Below are positions 17,833 to 26,833 of a stretch of 64,000 nt of DNA, piece by piece (the stretch's first letter is position 1; each line of letters opens with the position of its first letter). The notes under the pieces were generated by a model. The model saw only the letters and a list, made by a program, of their open reading frames with translations. It was not told the DNA's origin and ran no database searches. This stretch comes from Collinsella aerofaciens (GTDB taxonomy: Bacteria > Actinomycetota > Coriobacteriia > Coriobacteriales > Coriobacteriaceae). The stretch is from assembly GCA_008671135.1 (NCBI GenBank), contig RQAP01000048.1:1-64000 (forward strand), read 5' to 3'. The position numbers were made by a program, and so were the translations under genes.

Positions 17833-18736
17833 ACTCACCAGCGAGCAGAGACTCTCGCGCGCCATCGACATCATGGAGGCCCTCTACGCCGCCGGCGAGA
17901 GCGGCATGACACGAACCGAGATTTGCGGCCGCTTTGACATCACGGGAGTATCGCTCGACGAGATTCTCGAGATCGTCTCGACGCTCGCGGACCGAGAATC
18001 TGGTGCGCGCATCATCTGCGAATGCCACGGCGAGCGTGTGGTCCTCACTGGTGACGCCGGGCGTGTGCTACCGTTGCGCTTGAGTGCAGCCGAGGGCGCT
18101 GTGCTCAACCACGAACTTGAATCGTTGGGGATCGAGCCGCAGACGGCAGCTCGGATTCGACACGCCCTTCTACCCGAAGAGCTCGGCTATAACCAGCGCG
18201 TCTTTGACACCGTCAACCACGGGTCGCACTGGCAGCAGCTGAGCTGTGCCATTCAGGACGGCGTTCGCTGCCGCATCTCATATCGCTCGATGGACGATGC
18301 ACGGCCACGCGAGCGTCTGGTCGACCCCTTGCGCATTACGGCAAACGGCGACCAAACATACCTGATTGCCTGGGACATCACAGTCGATGAGCAGCGCACC
18401 TATCGCATGGATAAAATCGAGGGACTCGCCTTGACGGAAGACTCCGTCGTGCCTCACACACCGGACGTCGCATCCCTCCACGATTCCCTTGCCCGGACGC
18501 AGCGCAGCGCAAAGCTCTTGATGCCATTCGATATGGCGGAGCATCTGGACTGGGCCGGCATCACCCTAATCGAGCGCGGCGGGGCAGACATGGCAACGGT
18601 AACTGTGCATTACGGCTCCGAGCGTTGGCTACTGAGCCAGGTAATCGCAGCGGGCGGAGCCATCCGCATCTTGGATGACCCCGCCCTGTCAAAGCGCCTG
18701 TGCGATATGGCAAAAACCCTCGTCTGTCCGCTTTAG
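17819..18736 (+). CDS. Second WYL-domain regulator
   Basis: A 305-residue protein with an N-terminal helix-turn-helix region (AIDIMEALYAAGESGMTRTEICGRFDI) and a WYL-type core (VRCRISYRSMDDARPRERLVDPLRIT, YLIAWDITVDEQRTYRMDKIEGL). It overlaps the preceding WYL gene, and tandem WYL pairs often form heteromers such as PafBC. The ATG at 17819 is chosen; AAGGA lies about 12 bases upstream. An in-frame TTG at 17798 would add seven residues. The gene ends within four bases of the convergent exonuclease-helicase stop. Confidence 0.8.
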   Translation: MPVRKLTSEQRLSRAIDIMEALYAAGESGMTRTEICGRFDITGVSLDEILEIVSTLADRESGARIICECHGERVVLTGDAGRVLPLRLSAAEGAVLNHELESLGIEPQTAARIRHALLPEELGYNQRVFDTVNHGSHWQQLSCAIQDGVRCRISYRSMDDARPRERLVDPLRITANGDQTYLIAWDITVDEQRTYRMDKIEGLALTEDSVVPHTPDVASLHDSLARTQRSAKLLMPFDMAEHLDWAGITLIERGGADMATVTVHYGSERWLLSQVIAAGGAIRILDDPALSKRLCDMAKTLVCPL

Positions 18737-21627
18737 CGCCGCCGCTCGTGGCGTGCGCGCCACAGTTGCAGATAGTGCCCGATCTGCGCCGATTCGATGC
18801 GCTGGTAGGAGCTCGTGGGCAGCGACGTTAAGAACTTCTTTCCGTAGCCCTTCGTCACCAGGCGCGGGTCGGCCAGAATCAGCACGCCGCAATCGGTCGA
18901 CGAGCGGATAAGGCGGCCGGCCGCCTGCTTGACCTCGAGCACCGCCTCGGGCAGCGAATAGCGCGCCCAAGCGCGGTCTTCGCGCAGGTTGCGCTCGCAC
19001 GAGAGCGGGTCCGTGGGACTCGAGAACGGCAGCTTGGGAATGATGACGCAGCGCAGCGTCTCGCCGCTGGCGTCGAACCCCTCCCAGAAGGCCTTAAGCG
19101 CAAAAAGCGATGAAGTCGGCTCGTTGATAAACCGATCGCGCAGGCGACGAGGAGATGAGTTGCGCTGCTGGCAGTTGAGCTCCAGACCCGCACGGGCCAT
19201 CTTGGGCTCAACGCGGGCGTACAGGTCTTCCATGTCGCGCCGATTGGTGAACAGTGTGAGCACCGATCCGCCCATGGCAAGATGGGCGTCGACCAGCACG
19301 CGCTCGAGCGCCGTAAGATAGCTCTCGCGATCGCGCGGATCGGGGATATCGCCCGCAACGACTACAGCCATGTTCGAATCGAAGTCGTAGCTCGAGTCCA
19401 AGTGCAGCGATGAGGATGTTGAAGCGCCGATGCGATCGAGGCCGACCGCGTGGTTAAAGTGTTCGAAGCTTTTGGACACCGTCATGGTCGCCGAGGCAAA
19501 GATAGCCGTGTGAACCTCGGGCAGCCACTCGGTTGCCAAGGCCTCGCCAATGTCGATGCGCTCTGCGGTCATTGACTCTCCGCCGGCACGCAGCCTGCGA
19601 TTGACCTGCAGCGAATACACGTAGTGTTCATCGGTGCCATCAATGATGAGTTTGAGGTTCTCGGCCAGCTCGTGCAGGCGGCGCGAGATATCACCCAGGT
19701 CGACAACAACCTCGGGCTTGTCGGCGGCGACGGCTTGCACCAGCGCGTCGACGCTCTTGTCAGCCTGTTCCAATACGTCGATGGCAGCGTAGGCCGACTG
19801 TAAGAAATCATGCCAGTCGTCAGATTCGCGCAGCTCGGGGCCAATCCATAGATTGGCATTGTCATAACCCCCACGGGCACGGCGGCCGAGCTCGCGAACG
19901 CCATCGAACACGTCGGCGATTGCCATGCTCGCGCGCGCAACCGTCGACGTCGCCTTGGCAGTAAGGCCCAGATAGAGCGTAGAGCCCTCGGAGGTTGCCA
20001 AATCACGGGAGACCTGGCTTAGCGCACCGGTGCTCGAGCCACCCAGGCGCTCAAACAGAACGCGTGATTCGTCCGCCGACACCACGCGCGCCCACTGACG
20101 GCGCGCCTCGCGCTCGATGGAATGGGCCTCGTCGATTACCCAATGACGAATCGGAGGTAAAATCCTGCCCTCGGCCGCGACATTGCGGAACAGCAGGGAA
20201 TGGTTGGTGACCACCACGTCGGCATGCGCTGCACGACGGCGAGCGCCGTGGACCAAACATTTATCAGGGAAAAACGGGCAGAGGCGACGAGCACACTCGC
20301 GCGAGGCCGTCGTAAAGTCGGGGCGGTTGACGCTGCGCCACCGAATGCCGAGCGAGTCGAGGTCGCCATCGGCTGATTGGCAGACGTACGCCATAATGAC
20401 CGCGACCGCCGTGAGCGTGTCCGCCGGATCGCGCTTGGTGGTAATCTCGACCTGGCCGCGGCTCATGCGCTCAAGCTTGCGCAGGCATGGATAGTGGTCA
20501 TACCCCTTGAGAGCGCAAAATGACAGACCACCGTCCAGTTGCTCGGCAAGTTTTGGCAGCTCATGGTACATGAGCTGGTCGGCAAGATTATTCGATTTGG
20601 TCGCAATACCAACCGTGATGTTGTTACGGCGCGCTGCCTCGGCAAAAGGCACCAGATAGGCCATCGATTTGCCGACGCCCGTGCCCGCCTCAATTACACG
20701 ATGAGTGCCCGTGACCAGCGCATCGCGGACCTCGAGCGCCATCGCGATCTGCTCATCACGCGGCTCGTAGGTGGGATACATGCGATTGACCAGGCCACCT
20801 GGCGCATAGTCTGCCTCAATCTCCTCACGACTCGGCATCTTGAGGACCGGCAGTTCGTCGGCGTCCACCCGATCGTCGGCGCGATCGGCCTTGAGAACGT
20901 CAGCACGAGCGGCGCTGAGAGAGAAGATAGAACCAGGGTTCTGCCCTGCCAAGAATGAGAAGATAGGACGATAGGACCAAGGCACATCCGGATGCATGTC
21001 GGCTAGGCGCGCCATGAGGCCCTGAGGCAAGTCGGTGAGCGCCACGAGCAACACGCGCCATACGCCACACAGGGCGTCGACGTCGGCATTGGCACGGTGT
21101 GATACCGAGTCACAGCCAAACAGATCGGCCATAAAAGACAACTTGTGCGATGCCAGGCGCGGAAGCGCGATGCGCGACAGCGCCAGCGAATCGATCCAGA
21201 TATCGCTCACGTTGACGCCGCCTTTGACCGACTCGATAAACGAGCGGTCGAACGTGGCGTTATGTGCGATTACCGGGCAACCACCGACAAAATCGGCGAG
21301 AGCGGCTACGGCCTCAACGGCCGACGGGGCATCTGCCACATCGGCATTTGTAATGCTCGTGAGCTCGGTGATCTCGGCGGGAATCAGCTGCTTGGGATGC
21401 ACGAAGGTATCGAAGCGGTCGACGACCTCGCGGCCCGAAAGACGGGCCGCCGAGATCTCGATCAGCTCATTGTCCTGCACCGAAAGACCTGTGGTCTCGG
21501 TATCGAGGACAATCACATCTTCCTCGATAAGGCCGAAGGACTGCGTTTTGGCGCGTTCGGCAAGCGTGGCATAGGAGTCGATGACAAACTGCGGCGTTCC
21601 TGACGAAACCGCGTCCTCGATTAGCAT
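18733..21627 (-). CDS. Exonuclease-DinG-type helicase fusion
   Basis: The 964-residue protein joins a DEDDh 3'-5' exonuclease domain (about residues 35-205; VLDTETTG, IAHNATFDRSF, HRANADVDA) to a DinG/XPD superfamily-2 helicase. Helicase motifs are Walker A GTGVGKS, the DEAH box WVIDEAHSIE and motif VI QAAGRLIRS. A cysteine set between motifs I and II (YPCLRKL, YVCQS, RECARRLCPFFPDKC) is consistent with an iron-sulfur cluster. Such fusions act in DNA repair and replication-conflict resolution. The ATG overlaps the ddl stop by seven bases, so it is the second gene of a ddl operon. It converges with the WYL pair. Confidence 0.9.
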   Translation of the reverse strand: MLIEDAVSSGTPQFVIDSYATLAERAKTQSFGLIEEDVIVLDTETTGLSVQDNELIEISAARLSGREVVDRFDTFVHPKQLIPAEITELTSITNADVADAPSAVEAVAALADFVGGCPVIAHNATFDRSFIESVKGGVNVSDIWIDSLALSRIALPRLASHKLSFMADLFGCDSVSHRANADVDALCGVWRVLLVALTDLPQGLMARLADMHPDVPWSYRPIFSFLAGQNPGSIFSLSAARADVLKADRADDRVDADELPVLKMPSREEIEADYAPGGLVNRMYPTYEPRDEQIAMALEVRDALVTGTHRVIEAGTGVGKSMAYLVPFAEAARRNNITVGIATKSNNLADQLMYHELPKLAEQLDGGLSFCALKGYDHYPCLRKLERMSRGQVEITTKRDPADTLTAVAVIMAYVCQSADGDLDSLGIRWRSVNRPDFTTASRECARRLCPFFPDKCLVHGARRRAAHADVVVTNHSLLFRNVAAEGRILPPIRHWVIDEAHSIEREARRQWARVVSADESRVLFERLGGSSTGALSQVSRDLATSEGSTLYLGLTAKATSTVARASMAIADVFDGVRELGRRARGGYDNANLWIGPELRESDDWHDFLQSAYAAIDVLEQADKSVDALVQAVAADKPEVVVDLGDISRRLHELAENLKLIIDGTDEHYVYSLQVNRRLRAGGESMTAERIDIGEALATEWLPEVHTAIFASATMTVSKSFEHFNHAVGLDRIGASTSSSLHLDSSYDFDSNMAVVVAGDIPDPRDRESYLTALERVLVDAHLAMGGSVLTLFTNRRDMEDLYARVEPKMARAGLELNCQQRNSSPRRLRDRFINEPTSSLFALKAFWEGFDASGETLRCVIIPKLPFSSPTDPLSCERNLREDRAWARYSLPEAVLEVKQAAGRLIRSSTDCGVLILADPRLVTKGYGKKFLTSLPTSSYQRIESAQIGHYLQLWRARHERRR

Positions 21628-22586
21628 GCAATGCCCGCTCGACGAAGGCCCATACGAATCAGGCTGTCACAGACCTGCGGGAACGTCATGTCGTCGGTGT
21701 GGCGGATCTCGTCCGGATACAGCGACGTATCGGTCATGCCGGGAATGGTATTGGTCTCGAGGATAACGGGGCCGTCCTCACTCACGATAAAGTCGCTGCG
21801 CGAGATACCCAGGCAACCGAGGGCCTTGTGAGCAGCACAGGCAAGCTCCTGAGCGCGAGCGTAATTCTCGGGTGAAATCTGCGCCGGAATGCGATGGATG
21901 TCCGTAGGGTCGACATATTTCACGTCCAGATCGTAGAACTCGCAGTCCTCGGGTTTGCGAATCTCGACAATCGGCAGAGCGCGCACGTCGTCCTCGCCGT
22001 ACACACCGACGGTGATCTCGGTACCCTCGATGCACTTCTCGACCAGCACTTTGTCGCCGTACGCAAACGCCTTGGCGATTGCCGCGGGCAGCTCGGAGGG
22101 CTCATGGACCAGGGAAATGCCATAGCTGGAACCGTTGACGGCCGGCTTCACAAAGCAGCGCTCGCCACAAACCTCGACGATATGATCGATATCGACTTCA
22201 TCGCCCACCTCGAGCGCGAGGCCGGGGGCAATGGGAATGCCCGCCTTGGCGTACAGGAGCTTAGAGACCTCCTTGTCGGCACCGCAGGCGCTGGCAAGCA
22301 CGCCCGAGGCCGTGTAGGGGATACCCAGGGTCTCCATGGCGCCCTGCATGGCGCCATCCTCGCCGCCGGCACCGTGCATGGCGATAAACGCCACGTCAAA
22401 GCCGCCGGTCGCCATGGTTACCATAAAATCATCGGCAGCCGTGTCGAGCAGCTCCACCGAAGTGTAGCCGGCCTCCTTCAAGGCAACCACGACGTTCTTT
22501 CCCGAATTGAGCGAGATCTCGCGCTCAGCGGAATGACCGCCCGCCAAGACCGCTACGTGCATGTTCTCTAGGCTTTTACCCGGCAT
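21621..22586 (-). CDS. ddl: D-alanine--D-alanine ligase
   Basis: Ddl is an ATP-grasp enzyme making the D-Ala-D-Ala dipeptide for peptidoglycan. Motifs are VLAGGHSAEREISLNSG at the N-terminus, AMHGAGGEDGAMQG, VKPAVNGSSYGISLV in the ATP-binding loop, and ISRSDFIVSEDGPVILETNTIPGMT, which contains the Mg and substrate residues. Its 321-residue length is normal. AGGAGGAG lies seven bases before the ATG at 22586. The omega-loop Tyr (SSYG) is the type that favours D-Ala-D-Ala rather than D-Ala-D-Lac. It overlaps the helicase gene downstream. Confidence 0.95.
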   Translation of the reverse strand: MPGKSLENMHVAVLAGGHSAEREISLNSGKNVVVALKEAGYTSVELLDTAADDFMVTMATGGFDVAFIAMHGAGGEDGAMQGAMETLGIPYTASGVLASACGADKEVSKLLYAKAGIPIAPGLALEVGDEVDIDHIVEVCGERCFVKPAVNGSSYGISLVHEPSELPAAIAKAFAYGDKVLVEKCIEGTEITVGVYGEDDVRALPIVEIRKPEDCEFYDLDVKYVDPTDIHRIPAQISPENYARAQELACAAHKALGCLGISRSDFIVSEDGPVILETNTIPGMTDTSLYPDEIRHTDDMTFPQVCDSLIRMGLRRAGIAC

Positions 22587-22671
22587 GGGCAGACTCCTCC
22601 TCTATAATTTCTGCAGCTGATACCATATTGTAGCGATACCCTCTACGTTTCCCCAAAATCGAAAGGCTTCC

Positions 22672-23724
22672 ATGAATCCCAGGACTAAATCTCAGGACAT
22701 TCGCGACTTGAGCCAAAACGATATTCGCGAGCTCGTGGCCGAGCTTGGCCAGCCCGCCTTCCGCGCGAAGCAGCTCATCGAATGGGTCTTTGAGAAGAAC
22801 GTTTGTTCGTTTGACGATATGACCAACCTTCCCAAGGCTTTCCGCGAGCAGCTTAAAGAGGCTTTCGCCTTTGACACGCCGACTGAACTCACCAAGCAGG
22901 TTTCCAAAGATGGCTCTCGCAAGTATCTGCTCGAGTACCACGACGGCGTTTCCGTCGAGACCGTCGGCATGCCCCGTCGTAACAAGCTTTCCGTCTGCGT
23001 TTCCACCCAGGCAGGCTGTGGCATGGGCTGTGCCTTTTGCGCTACCGGTCTCAACGGCCTCAAGCGCTCTCTGACCGCTCAAGAGATCGTCGACCAGGTA
23101 CTTCATGTATCCAACGACTTTGGCGAGCGCGCCACGAGCGTTGTCTTCATGGGCCAGGGCGAGCCGTTTGCCAACTACGACGAGGTTCTCAAGGCGCTGC
23201 GAATCCTCAACGACCCCGATGGCATCGGTATCGGCGCTCGTCACCTCACCGTCTCTACCAGCGGCGTTATTCCCGGTATTCGCAAATTTGCCGACATCCC
23301 CGAGCAGTTCACGCTTGCCGTTTCCCTGCATTCCGCCATCCAGTCGACGCGCAATAAGCTCATGCCCGGTGTTAAGAAGTACACGCTGCTTCGCCTTCAC
23401 GAAGCGCTTCAGCTCTACACCGAGAAGACCGGCCGCCGCCCGACCTATGAGTATGCCATGATCGAAGGCGTCAACGATACGAATCCCGAAATGCAGGCGC
23501 TCTGCGACTTCTGCGAGGGAACGCTGTGCCACGTTAACCTCATTCAGCTTAACGACATCGAGGGTAGCCCGCTCAAGCCGTCGCCGATTCATAAGGTTGA
23601 GGATCTTCAGCGTCGTCTTGAGTCCCGTGGCATCGAGACCACGATTCGTAACTCCCGTGGTAACGATATTGACGCCGCTTGCGGACAGCTGAAGCAGCGC
23701 TTCAAAGTTCAGAAGAACGCATAG
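22672..23724 (+). CDS. rlmN: Dual-specificity RNA methyltransferase RlmN
   Basis: This radical-SAM enzyme methylates C2 of adenosine 2503 in 23S rRNA and A37 in some tRNAs. The radical-SAM cluster motif is CGMGCAFC, preceded by SVCVSTQAG. FMGQGEPFANYDEV and SLHSAIQSTRNKLMP are typical family blocks, and the C-terminal DIDAACGQL carries the catalytic cysteine. The product is 350 residues. AAAGG lies before the ATG. It is divergent from ddl and is followed by its own terminator. Confidence 0.96.
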   Translation: MNPRTKSQDIRDLSQNDIRELVAELGQPAFRAKQLIEWVFEKNVCSFDDMTNLPKAFREQLKEAFAFDTPTELTKQVSKDGSRKYLLEYHDGVSVETVGMPRRNKLSVCVSTQAGCGMGCAFCATGLNGLKRSLTAQEIVDQVLHVSNDFGERATSVVFMGQGEPFANYDEVLKALRILNDPDGIGIGARHLTVSTSGVIPGIRKFADIPEQFTLAVSLHSAIQSTRNKLMPGVKKYTLLRLHEALQLYTEKTGRRPTYEYAMIEGVNDTNPEMQALCDFCEGTLCHVNLIQLNDIEGSPLKPSPIHKVEDLQRRLESRGIETTIRNSRGNDIDAACGQLKQRFKVQKNA

Positions 23725-23742
23725 GGGAGTCGCATCCCAAAA

Positions 23743-23758
23743 CGTTTCATGTGAAACA
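23743..23758. promoter_or_regulatory. parS-like site (two mismatches)
   Basis: CGTTTCATGTGAAACA differs from the perfect parS TGTTTCACGTGAAACA at two positions. It lies between rlmN and its terminator, 2.1 kb from the three perfect sites. It may be a weak ParB site. Confidence 0.5.
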
Positions 23759-23762
23759 TCGA

Positions 23763-23803
23763 ACGACCCCGGTTACAGAATATGCAACCGGGGTCGTTTC
23801 ATT
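23763..23803 (+). terminator. Terminator after rlmN
   Basis: A perfect 12-bp stem, ACGACCCCGGTT with AACCGGGGTCGT, is followed by TTTCATTTATT. Confidence 0.85.
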
Positions 23804-23852
23804 TATTGACCTTAATTTTGAATCAGCTGCTACCTGTCCCATTTTTACGGCC

Positions 23853-23894
23853 AAAATAAGGGGTCCTTGTCTCATGAATCAGACAAGGACCCCT
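23853..23894 (-). terminator. Terminator of the parA-parB block
   Basis: On the minus strand a perfect 14-bp stem (AGGGGTCCTTGTCT with AGACAAGGACCCCT) is followed by TTATTTT, 29 bases past the last gene of the block. Confidence 0.85.
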
Positions 23895-23922
23895 CAAAAT
23901 ATGCTGAGTAATTGTTAGGTAC

Positions 23923-24177
23923 CTAATAGCCTACATTTTCCCATTGGTTGCTGACCCAACCTTGATTAATCTTGGGATTCTTCGTTACCTGAGCAGTACG
24001 CATGGCAACATCTTCTGTCATAACATCCATTTTCTTTTTGGAAGTATCGACGATATCTTGCGCGCTACGAAGCAAACGACCTCGAAGTTCATCGTCTGTA
24101 GCGATCCTATAGCCAGCAAAGGCACCAGCCGCGACAGTCGTCACCAATGCAATCGCTGTTAAAATCTTATTCCTCAT
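23923..24177 (-). CDS. Small membrane protein at the end of the par block
   Basis: An 84-residue protein with one N-terminal membrane helix (ILTAIALVTTVAAGAFAGYRIA) and a charged helical tail, similar in layout to YtxH-type proteins. The ATG at 24177 follows AAGGAGG by five bases; an ATG six codons upstream lacks that. It overlaps the end of parB by 11 bases and is therefore translationally coupled to it. Composition is AT-rich like parB and parA. Function is unknown; a link to chromosome partition is only suggested by position. Confidence 0.7.
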   Translation of the reverse strand: MRNKILTAIALVTTVAAGAFAGYRIATDDELRGRLLRSAQDIVDTSKKKMDVMTEDVAMRTAQVTKNPKINQGWVSNQWENVGY

Positions 24178-25072
24178 CTTGGCCTCCTTGATCAAACTGA
24201 ATCATTTCGCCAAGAATACGAGAGAGCTCTTCCTCGTCTTTAAACTCAATCTCAATCTTATTCTTTCCACGCGAGCTCTTCACACGCACGTTGGTATTAA
24301 AAACCTGACGAAGCACGCGGGCAGCCTTTTTAAAAGACTGAGGCGTTGCAGGCCTCGGCGTCTTAGGTGTCTCTCCGGCAGAAAACAACGGAGCAAGATT
24401 TTCTGTCGCTCTTACGGAAAGGCCCTCTGTAACAACTTTCTCTGCAAGTCGAATACGCGCGTCCTCATAGGGAACTGCAAGAATCGCACGTGCATGACCA
24501 GCAGTAAGTTTACCCTCAAAAATCATCTGCTGAACTACTTCGGGGAGATCGAGAAGACGCAGCGAGTTTGTAATTGCAGAGCGTGACTTGCTTACTGCCT
24601 TGGACAATGCCTCCTGGGTCATCCCGCTGGCATCAATGAGTTGGCGATAGCCCTTAGCCTCTTCGACGGGATTCAGATCAGAACGCTGAAGGTTTTCGAT
24701 AAGAGCAAGAGCCAGCATCTCTTCATCATTTACCTCTTTAATGATGACTGGCAATTCTTCAAGGCCAGCAAGCTTTGACGCCTGGTAACGACGCTCACCA
24801 GCGATGATCTCATAGCCGTTTCCATGTTTGCGAACCAAAAGCGGCTGCAAAACGCCATGTTCTTGGATTGACTCGCTCAACTCGCGAAGTTCAGTTTCGT
24901 TAAAGTGAATTCGCGGCTGATTAGGGTTGGGAACGATATCCTCAATAGGTAGTTTTGTTTCAGATGCGGCATTTGAAGCCGATGCAGCCGAACCGCCGGT
25001 CTCATACTCGGCCTCTGAGACCAAAGCATTGAGTCCACGTCCCAATCCGCCACGTTTCTTTACACTAGGCAC
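24167..25072 (-). CDS. parB: Chromosome-partitioning protein ParB
   Basis: ParB binds parS and spreads on DNA as a CTP-dependent clamp to organise the origin. The 301-residue protein starts with the KKRGGLGRGLNAL basic segment that contacts ParA. It carries the CTPase core (IVPNPNQPR, ENLQRSDLNPVEEAKGYRQL, and the GERRYQASKLA box) and a helix-turn-helix (MTQEALSKAVSKSRSAITNSLRLLDLP). The GTG start at 25072 overlaps the parA stop. parS sites lie just upstream of parA. Confidence 0.95.
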   Translation of the reverse strand: MPSVKKRGGLGRGLNALVSEAEYETGGSAASASNAASETKLPIEDIVPNPNQPRIHFNETELRELSESIQEHGVLQPLLVRKHGNGYEIIAGERRYQASKLAGLEELPVIIKEVNDEEMLALALIENLQRSDLNPVEEAKGYRQLIDASGMTQEALSKAVSKSRSAITNSLRLLDLPEVVQQMIFEGKLTAGHARAILAVPYEDARIRLAEKVVTEGLSVRATENLAPLFSAGETPKTPRPATPQSFKKAARVLRQVFNTNVRVKSSRGKNKIEIEFKDEEELSRILGEMIQFDQGGQDEE

Positions 25073-25865
25073 GCTTGATCACCTCTTTTGCAAGGTTCAT
25101 ATATGCTTTTGCACCCTTATTTTGAGGTGCATAGGTAATTACCGGTTCTCCAAAAGACGGAGCTTCGGAGATTTTAACCGTACGGGGGATTAGCGTCTTA
25201 AACGCCTTATCACCAAAGTACGATTGAACCTCCTCAACAACCTGATTCGATAGTGAAGTACGCGAGTCATACATGGTCATAAGCACACCATAGGTGTCTA
25301 AGCCCTTGTTCAGCCGTGATTTGACCATCTTCATTGACTCAAGCAGCTTCGTAACGCCCTCGAGTGCGTAATATTCGCACTGGATCGGAATCAAAACGCT
25401 GTCTGCTGCGGTCAAAGCGTTGATAGTAAGCAGGCCGAGCGAAGGAGGACAGTCAATGAAAATAAAGTCAAACTCGTCCTGAATCGGCTCAAGCAAATCT
25501 TTGAGGCGGGTTTCACGAGCAATTGCGCTTACGAGCTCAATTTCCGCGCCTGCAAGTTGAATTGTAGCCGGAATAACGAATACCTTTTTACAATTTGTAT
25601 CAAGAACAAGCGATTCTGCCGGCACATCATTCAACAATGCATCATAGATGCAGTGATCAAGGTCTTCTTTTTCAATTCCGAATCCACTGGTGCTGTTTCC
25701 CTGCGGATCAAAATCGACAATCAGTGTCTTACGACCCTGCTCACCCAGTGCTGCTGCAAGGTTTACGGCCGTCGTTGACTTACCGACGCCGCCTTTTTGA
25801 TTGATGATTGCAATGATACGCGTGTCTTTTGCGCTCTTAGAACGCTTAACGTCGCGAAATCCCAC
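25065..25865 (-). CDS. parA: Chromosome-partitioning ATPase ParA (Soj)
   Basis: ParA is a deviant Walker-type ATPase that dimerises on DNA and moves ParB-parS complexes. The 266-residue protein has the deviant Walker A KGGVGKST, the DFDPQGN switch and Walker B FIFIDCPPSLGLL. The GTG start at 25865 is preceded by AGGAGG. It forms an operon with parB and the small membrane protein. Three perfect parS sites lie in the 134 bases between it and rsmG. Confidence 0.96.
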   Translation of the reverse strand: MGFRDVKRSKSAKDTRIIAIINQKGGVGKSTTAVNLAAALGEQGRKTLIVDFDPQGNSTSGFGIEKEDLDHCIYDALLNDVPAESLVLDTNCKKVFVIPATIQLAGAEIELVSAIARETRLKDLLEPIQDEFDFIFIDCPPSLGLLTINALTAADSVLIPIQCEYYALEGVTKLLESMKMVKSRLNKGLDTYGVLMTMYDSRTSLSNQVVEEVQSYFGDKAFKTLIPRTVKISEAPSFGEPVITYAPQNKGAKAYMNLAKEVIKRA

Positions 25866-25904
25866 GGTCCCTCCTGGTGTGTATTAAAGCTGTCAAACGG
25901 AGGA

Positions 25905-25998
25905 TGTTTCACGTGAAACATTCCGAATCGATATCAACCGCCATGTTTCACGTGAAACACTGCAAGTTGTTAGTATCCATTATGTTTCACGTGAAACA
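25905..25998. promoter_or_regulatory. Cluster of three perfect parS sites
   Basis: The 16-bp palindrome TGTTTCACGTGAAACA occurs exactly at 25905-25920, 25944-25959 and 25983-25998, all within 94 bases. It is the standard bacterial chromosomal parS. Start-to-start spacing is 39 bases in both cases, close to four helical turns, which puts the sites on a similar helical face. The last site ends two bases before the rsmG stop. Confidence 0.97.
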
Positions 25999-25999
25999 T

Positions 26000-26737
26000 C
26001 TAGGCAAGCGGATTCTTCTTTGCCACGCCATTTGCACGAGGCAATGAGACAGATGCTGGATGACTCTTCTTAAGAACAATGAACTCCCTGTGACCCAAGC
26101 CTTCAGGCAAATCAATTGCGTCATTCAGAAGCAAAGTGAAGCCGCAAATCTTAGCTGCTGACATGCCGGAAGCAAGCTCCTCATCCGAAGGATTGCCCTT
26201 GGTTATAACAAATAGACCTCCATCCTTCAGATACGGAGCCGCATATTCAACAAGAATCGGTAGAGGGGCCAGTGCGCGGGCGGTTACAACAGAGAACTGC
26301 TTCTTATGGCTCCGAGCATATTCTTCAAGACGATCATGAACCGCATGGGCATGTTTCAATCCAAGAGCATGGACAAAGGAATTTACCGCATCAACCTTCT
26401 TGCCAACAGAGTCAATATAAGTAGCTTTACGATGCGTGGTTATGGTTAATGGAATACCAGGGAAGCCCGCACCTGTTCCCATATCGAGCAAAGCTCCCTC
26501 AGGAGCCTTGTTGATATAGGGGAGCAAAACAAGTGAGTCGAGGATATGAAGTACTGCAGCATCTTCTACGTTAAGAATACGGGTGAGATTGGTTGTCTTA
26601 TTTGTTTCTAGAACCAAATCCAAATGCTGAATACATTTCCTCAGCTCAAGATCAGTTACGCTCAAGGAATACTCTTTGCAATAGAAAGCTAGACGACTCA
26701 ACATCTCGTCAGCTTGCTGATCAGTAAGTACTAACAA
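26000..26737 (-). CDS. rsmG: 16S rRNA (guanine527-N7)-methyltransferase
   Basis: RsmG (GidB) methylates G527 of 16S rRNA using SAM. The SAM-binding loop ALLDMGTGAGFPGIPL and the later SVVTARALAPLPILVEYAAPYL are characteristic. The start is set at TTG 26737 because AAAGGAG lies six bases upstream, giving 245 residues. The earlier ATG at 26785 falls in the T-run side of the upstream terminator and has no ribosome binding site. It sits between jag and parA as in many origin regions and is AT-richer than its rightward neighbours. Confidence 0.92.
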   Translation of the reverse strand: MLVLTDQQADEMLSRLAFYCKEYSLSVTDLELRKCIQHLDLVLETNKTTNLTRILNVEDAAVLHILDSLVLLPYINKAPEGALLDMGTGAGFPGIPLTITTHRKATYIDSVGKKVDAVNSFVHALGLKHAHAVHDRLEEYARSHKKQFSVVTARALAPLPILVEYAAPYLKDGGLFVITKGNPSDEELASGMSAAKICGFTLLLNDAIDLPEGLGHREFIVLKKSHPASVSLPRANGVAKKNPLA

Positions 26738-26783
26738 CGAAAGCTCCTTTCTGACAAAAATCAGCGTATCGAGAACTTTTGAC

Positions 26784-26813
26784 AAAAAAAGGGGACGTGG
26801 AAACCACGTCCCC
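26784..26813 (-). terminator. Terminator of the rpmH-to-jag operon
   Basis: On the minus strand the 10-bp stem GGGGACGTGG/CCACGTCCCC has a 3-nt loop and is followed by seven T residues. It separates jag from rsmG. Confidence 0.9.
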
Positions 26814-26833
26814 TTAGCATAAACTCGAGTAGA

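Noticed and set aside
26738..26785. Upstream ATG for rsmG
   Set aside because: It lies next to the T run of the jag terminator and has no ribosome binding site, whereas TTG 26737 has a strong one.
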